Origin: Actinacidiphila epipremni
GTDB lineage: Bacteria; Actinomycetota; Actinomycetes; Streptomycetales; Streptomycetaceae
Assembly (NCBI RefSeq): GCF_012034175.1
Contig: NZ_JAATEJ010000020.1
Coordinates: 1 to 64,000, forward strand
DNA length: 64,000 nt
Direction of reading: 5' to 3'
In this document: positions 60,833-64,000 of the stretch, one piece after another
Layout: the number at the start of each line of letters is the position of its first letter
How positions within the stretch are numbered: the stretch's first letter is position 1
The notes under the pieces: generated by a model
What the model saw: the letters and a program-made list of their open reading frames with translations, nothing else
Databases searched by the model: none
Told to the model about the DNA's origin: nothing
Position numbers and translations under genes: made by a program

Positions 60833-63586
60833 TCAGCCGGTGTTGCGCAGGCCCGCCGCGACGCCGTTGACGGTCAGCAGCAGCGCCCGCGACAGCAGCG
60901 GGTCCGGGGTCTCGCCGCGCTCGGCCGCCTGCCGCTGCCGGGCCAGCAGCGTCACCTGGAGGTAGGAGATCGGGTCCAGGTACTGGTCGCGGATCCGGAA
61001 CGTCTGCGCCAGCACCGGGCTCGCCGCCAGCAGCTCCGACTCGCCCGTCAGCCGCAGCACCTCGCGCACCGTCAGCTCGTGCTCGGCCTCGATCACGTCG
61101 AAGATGTGCCGCAGCTCGTCGGGCACCAGCGTCTCCACGTAGTGCCGGGCGATCCGCAGATCGGTCTTGGCCAGCGTCATCTCGACGTTGGACAGGAAGT
61201 TGCGGAAGAAGTGCCACTGGCCGAACGCCTCGTCCAGCACCGAGTCCAGGCCCGCCTCGCGCGCCGCCTTCAGGCCCGAGCCGACACCGAACCAGCCCGG
61301 CACGATCTGCCGGGACTGCGTCCAGCCGAACACCCACGGGATCGCCCGCAGCCCGTCCAGGCCCGCCCCGGAGTCCGGGCGGCGCGAGGGGCGCGAGCCC
61401 AGGTGCAGCTCGCCGAGCTGGTCCACCGGCGTCGAGGCGAAGAAGTACTTCGGCAGGTCCGGGTCCTCCACCAGCCGGCGGTAGGCGCCGTGCGCGGCCT
61501 CCGAGACGATGTCCATCGCCGCGTCCCAGCGCGCCAGCGCCTCGTCCGACTGCCGCGGCGCGGTGTGCAGCGCCGACGCCTGGAGCGTCGCCGCGACCGT
61601 CAGCTCCAGGTTCTCCCGGGCCAGCGAGGGGATCAGGTACTTGTCGGAGATGACCTCGCCCTGCTCGGTCACCTTGATCTCGCCCTCCAGGGTGCCCCAC
61701 GGCTGCGCCAGGATCGCGGTGTGCGACGGGCCGCCGCCGCGGCCGACCGTGCCGCCGCGGCCGTGGAAGAGCCGCAGCCGCACCCCGTGCCGGTGCGCCA
61801 CGTCACGCAGCCGGCGCTGCGCCCGGTGGATCTCCCACTGCGAGGTGGTGATGCCGCCGAACTTCGAGGAGTCGGAGTAGCCGAGCATGACCTCCTGCAC
61901 GTCCCCGCGCAGCGACACCAGCCGCCGGTAGGACGGGTCGGACAGCATCTCGTCCAGCAGCTTGTCGGCGATCTTGAGCTCGTCGGTGGTCTCCAGCAGC
62001 GGCACGATGCCGATCTTCGCGACCTCGGCGTGCAGGTCGATCAGCCCCGCCTCGCGCGCCAGCACCGCCGCCGCGAACACGTCGTCCGAGCCCAGGCACA
62101 TCGAGATGATGTACGACTCCACGACCTCGGGCCCGAACCGCTCGAACGCCTGGCTGATGGTGTGGAAGACGCCCAGCGTCTTCGCGCCCGCCTCGTCCAG
62201 CGGCGCCGGCGTCGGCGCCAGCGGGCGGCGCGAGCGCAGCTCCTTGGCCAGCAGCTTGCGCCGGTAGTCGCGCGGCATGTCCGCGTACCGCCAGGACTCC
62301 TCGCCGAGCCGGTCGAAGAGCTGGCCGAGCGCGTGGTGGTGGGCCTCGGCGTGCTCGCGTACGTCCATCGTCGCCAGCTGCAGGCCGAACGCCGACAGGG
62401 TGCGGATCGTGCGGTCCATCCGCCCGTCGGCGATCAGGCCGCCGCGGTGGGCGCGCAGCGAGTCCTGGATGAGCTGCAGGTCCTCCAGCAGGCCCGCGGT
62501 GCCCAGGTAGTCCCGGCCCGGCACGTGCGGGGTGCCGGCCGCCAGCCGCTCGCGGGTGTTGAGCAGCTTCTGCCGTACGCAGGTGGCCTTGAGCCGGTAG
62601 GGCTCCTCGGCGTTGAGCCGCTTGTAGCGCGGGCTGATCTCGGGCAGTGCGACCAGGTCGGTGGCCAGCGAGTCCAGCAGCTCGTCGCTCGCGCCGGAGT
62701 TGCGGATGGAGTTCGACAGCGCGCCGCGCAGGAAGTCCACCAGCTCCAGGGCGTCGCCGATGCCGTGCTCGTGCTGCAGGATCAGCACCTCCCACGTCAC
62801 CTCCGGGGTGACGTTGGGGTTGCCGTCCCGGTCGCCGCCGATCCAGGTGCCGAACGTCAGCGGGCGGGTGCCCGAGGGCAGCGGCACCCCGACCCGCTCC
62901 AGCTCCGCCGCCAGGTCCTCCAGCACGTCGCCGACCGCGCCGGCGTGCAGCTCGTCCAGGTAGTAGATGGCGTTGCGCGCCTCGTCCGCCGGCTCCGGGC
63001 GCACCACCCGCAGCTCGTCGGTCTGCCACAGCAGGTCGATGTTCTCCGCCAGCCGCAGGTCGGCGCGCCGCCGGTCGCCGCTGCCGTTGCCGTCCCCGTG
63101 GCCGTCCTCCAGCAGCTCGGCGATGCGGCGCAGCTTGTTCAGCACCGAGCGGCGGGCCGCCTCCGTGGGGTGCGCGGTGAACACCGGCCGCACGTTGAGG
63201 TTGCGCACCGTCTCGCGCACGTGCTCCGGGTCGCCGTCCTTGAGCAGGTCGGCGGTCTGCGCGAGCAGCCCGCCCTCGGCGGCGCGCTTGGAGCGCAGCT
63301 CACGGCCGCGGTGCACCTGCTCGGTGACGTTGGCCAGGTGGAAGTAGGTGGAGAACGCGCGGACCAGCTTGGCCGCGGTCTCCAGGTCGGTGCCGCCCAG
63401 CAGCGAGGCCGCGGCCTCGCCGTCGCTGCGGGTCAGGGCGCGGACCTTCTCGACGAGGTCGAGCAAATCCTGGCCCTCCTGGCGCACCAGGGTGCCGCCG
63501 AGCAGGTCTCCCAGGCGGCGGATGTCGGCACGGAGGGCGGAACTGCTGGCGGTACTGCTGTCCGGGGCGGTGTCGGCGCTGCTCAC
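60833..63586 (-). CDS. ppc: Phosphoenolpyruvate carboxylase
   Basis: This 917-residue cytoplasmic enzyme replenishes the citric-acid cycle by carboxylating PEP to oxaloacetate. The first catalytic motif FTAHPTEAARRSVL, the second GYSDSSKFGGITTSQWEI, the Gly-rich FHGRGGTVGRGGGPSH and the invariant C-terminal RNTG are all present. Length is normal. GTG 63586 has AAGGAG upstream and follows a Ser/Ala/Thr-rich N-terminus. It stands alone, convergent with the TetR gene. Confidence 0.97.
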   Translation of the reverse strand: MSSADTAPDSSTASSSALRADIRRLGDLLGGTLVRQEGQDLLDLVEKVRALTRSDGEAAASLLGGTDLETAAKLVRAFSTYFHLANVTEQVHRGRELRSKRAAEGGLLAQTADLLKDGDPEHVRETVRNLNVRPVFTAHPTEAARRSVLNKLRRIAELLEDGHGDGNGSGDRRRADLRLAENIDLLWQTDELRVVRPEPADEARNAIYYLDELHAGAVGDVLEDLAAELERVGVPLPSGTRPLTFGTWIGGDRDGNPNVTPEVTWEVLILQHEHGIGDALELVDFLRGALSNSIRNSGASDELLDSLATDLVALPEISPRYKRLNAEEPYRLKATCVRQKLLNTRERLAAGTPHVPGRDYLGTAGLLEDLQLIQDSLRAHRGGLIADGRMDRTIRTLSAFGLQLATMDVREHAEAHHHALGQLFDRLGEESWRYADMPRDYRRKLLAKELRSRRPLAPTPAPLDEAGAKTLGVFHTISQAFERFGPEVVESYIISMCLGSDDVFAAAVLAREAGLIDLHAEVAKIGIVPLLETTDELKIADKLLDEMLSDPSYRRLVSLRGDVQEVMLGYSDSSKFGGITTSQWEIHRAQRRLRDVAHRHGVRLRLFHGRGGTVGRGGGPSHTAILAQPWGTLEGEIKVTEQGEVISDKYLIPSLARENLELTVAATLQASALHTAPRQSDEALARWDAAMDIVSEAAHGAYRRLVEDPDLPKYFFASTPVDQLGELHLGSRPSRRPDSGAGLDGLRAIPWVFGWTQSRQIVPGWFGVGSGLKAAREAGLDSVLDEAFGQWHFFRNFLSNVEMTLAKTDLRIARHYVETLVPDELRHIFDVIEAEHELTVREVLRLTGESELLAASPVLAQTFRIRDQYLDPISYLQVTLLARQRQAAERGETPDPLLSRALLLTVNGVAAGLRNTG

Positions 63587-63942
63587 AGGTGCGGCTCCTT
63601 GTGCAGTGATGGGTGGACGGCGTACTCGCGGACCGCGCTGTCCGGCCGTTCCAGGATAGGTCGCGGGCCGCCCGGCGAGACGGCCAGCCCACCTGCCGGA
63701 CACGGCGCCGCCTGCGGCGACCTGGCGGCGACCTGGCGGTGGGCGGGTGGGCGGCCCGGCGGGGCCGGGCGGCGACCGGGGGGCAGTCGGCCGGCGGCCG
63801 GGCAGCGGTCGGGGGTCGGCCGGGTCGGGGTGGGCCGGCGGTCGGCGGTGCGGTGGCCGGCGGGCGGCCGGGCGGTGGCGCCGCGGTGTGCGGCCGGTAT
63901 GCGCCAGGTACGGGCCACCGGCTACCGCCTACGCTGGACGCC
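63587..63942. other. Intergenic region upstream of ppc
   Basis: These 356 bases separate two divergent genes. The central part (about 63720-63890) is low-complexity GGC/GGTCGG-rich sequence with no credible gene. The promoters of ppc and of the gene starting at 63943 must lie here, but no clear -35/-10 pair was seen. Confidence 0.4.
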
Positions 63943-64000
63943 ATGAGTACGACGGGGGCGCACGTACCGGACGACGGCGCCGGAGGAGGTGCGGCGAGCG
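63943..64000 (+). CDS. Start of an unidentified gene (partial)
   Basis: An ATG at 63943 opens a frame of 19 residues, MSTTGAHVPDDGAGGGAAS, that runs off the window. It is divergent from ppc. The preceding bases lack a strong ribosome site (ctacgctggacgcc), so the true start could be further on. No function can be given. Confidence 0.4.
   Translation, partial: MSTTGAHVPDDGAGGGAAS

Noticed and set aside
60830..63946. A frame of over 1000 codons open on the plus strand across the ppc gene
   Set aside because: It mirrors ppc codon structure, is rich in Arg/Gln/His repeats, matches no protein family, and is expected by chance opposite a long high-GC gene. The minus-strand PEP carboxylase has all catalytic motifs.

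Overview
The window is chromosomal DNA of a high-GC actinomycete, almost certainly a member of the Streptomycetaceae (Streptomyces or a close relative such as Actinacidiphila or Streptacidiphilus). The evidence is very high GC with strong third-position bias, frequent GTG starts, ATGA/GTGA stop-start overlaps, and marker gene sets: a conservon (CvnA-B-C-D plus two P450s), a galT-galE-galK operon, an Rpf-like resuscitation factor, actinobacterial Pmt, a cellulase behind a CebR-type operator, and the block glmU-prs-rplY-pth with tRNA-Gln. No insertion sequence, prophage, integrase or CRISPR array was seen. All function calls rest on reading protein motifs by eye; no database search was run.

Region 1 (1-13.7 kb) begins with the end of ribA. 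It continues with a TetR-MMPL exporter pair behind a perfect 19-bp inverted repeat, a YfhO-type membrane protein, a leftward alkylation-repair pair (Ada/AraC/AlkA fusion then Ogt), a GNAT and DUF2630 pair, a MerR regulator, and a translationally coupled trio: Baeyer-Villiger-type monooxygenase, alpha/beta hydrolase and SDR. The trio could convert an alcohol to a ketone, an ester and hydrolysis products.

Region 2 (13.8-28 kb) holds a small charged protein with a strong terminator, endonuclease V, a 1220-residue Tricorn-like protease, a GNAT, a flavin dehydrogenase, a secreted GH6 cellulase with a TTGACA promoter touching a CebR box, a beta-lactamase-fold hydrolase, an SDR, and a flavin oxidoreductase with twin palindromes plus a MarR gene. 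Several short tandem or inverted repeats lie between these genes.

Region 3 (28.4-34 kb) is a complete conservon. Its first P450 lacks the K-helix ExxR motif (EVLW instead) and overlaps the second, normal-looking P450 by 133 nt.

Region 4 (34-46.8 kb) is core cell-envelope and RNA metabolism: a penicillin-binding protein, protein O-mannosyltransferase, rsmI, tatD, an Rpf-like protein, rsmA, ispE, an ABC-F ATPase and a beta-propeller membrane protein. A cluster of Streptomyces-type intergenic repeats, including an imperfect inverted repeat of about 82 bp, separates ispE from the ABC-F gene.

Region 5 (47-64 kb) has two LuxR-type orphan regulators, the galTEK operon, a MarR regulator divergent from a trans-aconitate methyltransferase-like gene, the leftward glmU-prs-rplY-pth block headed by tRNA-Gln(TTG), a fatty-acid desaturase with its TetR regulator, PEP carboxylase, and the first codons of another gene.
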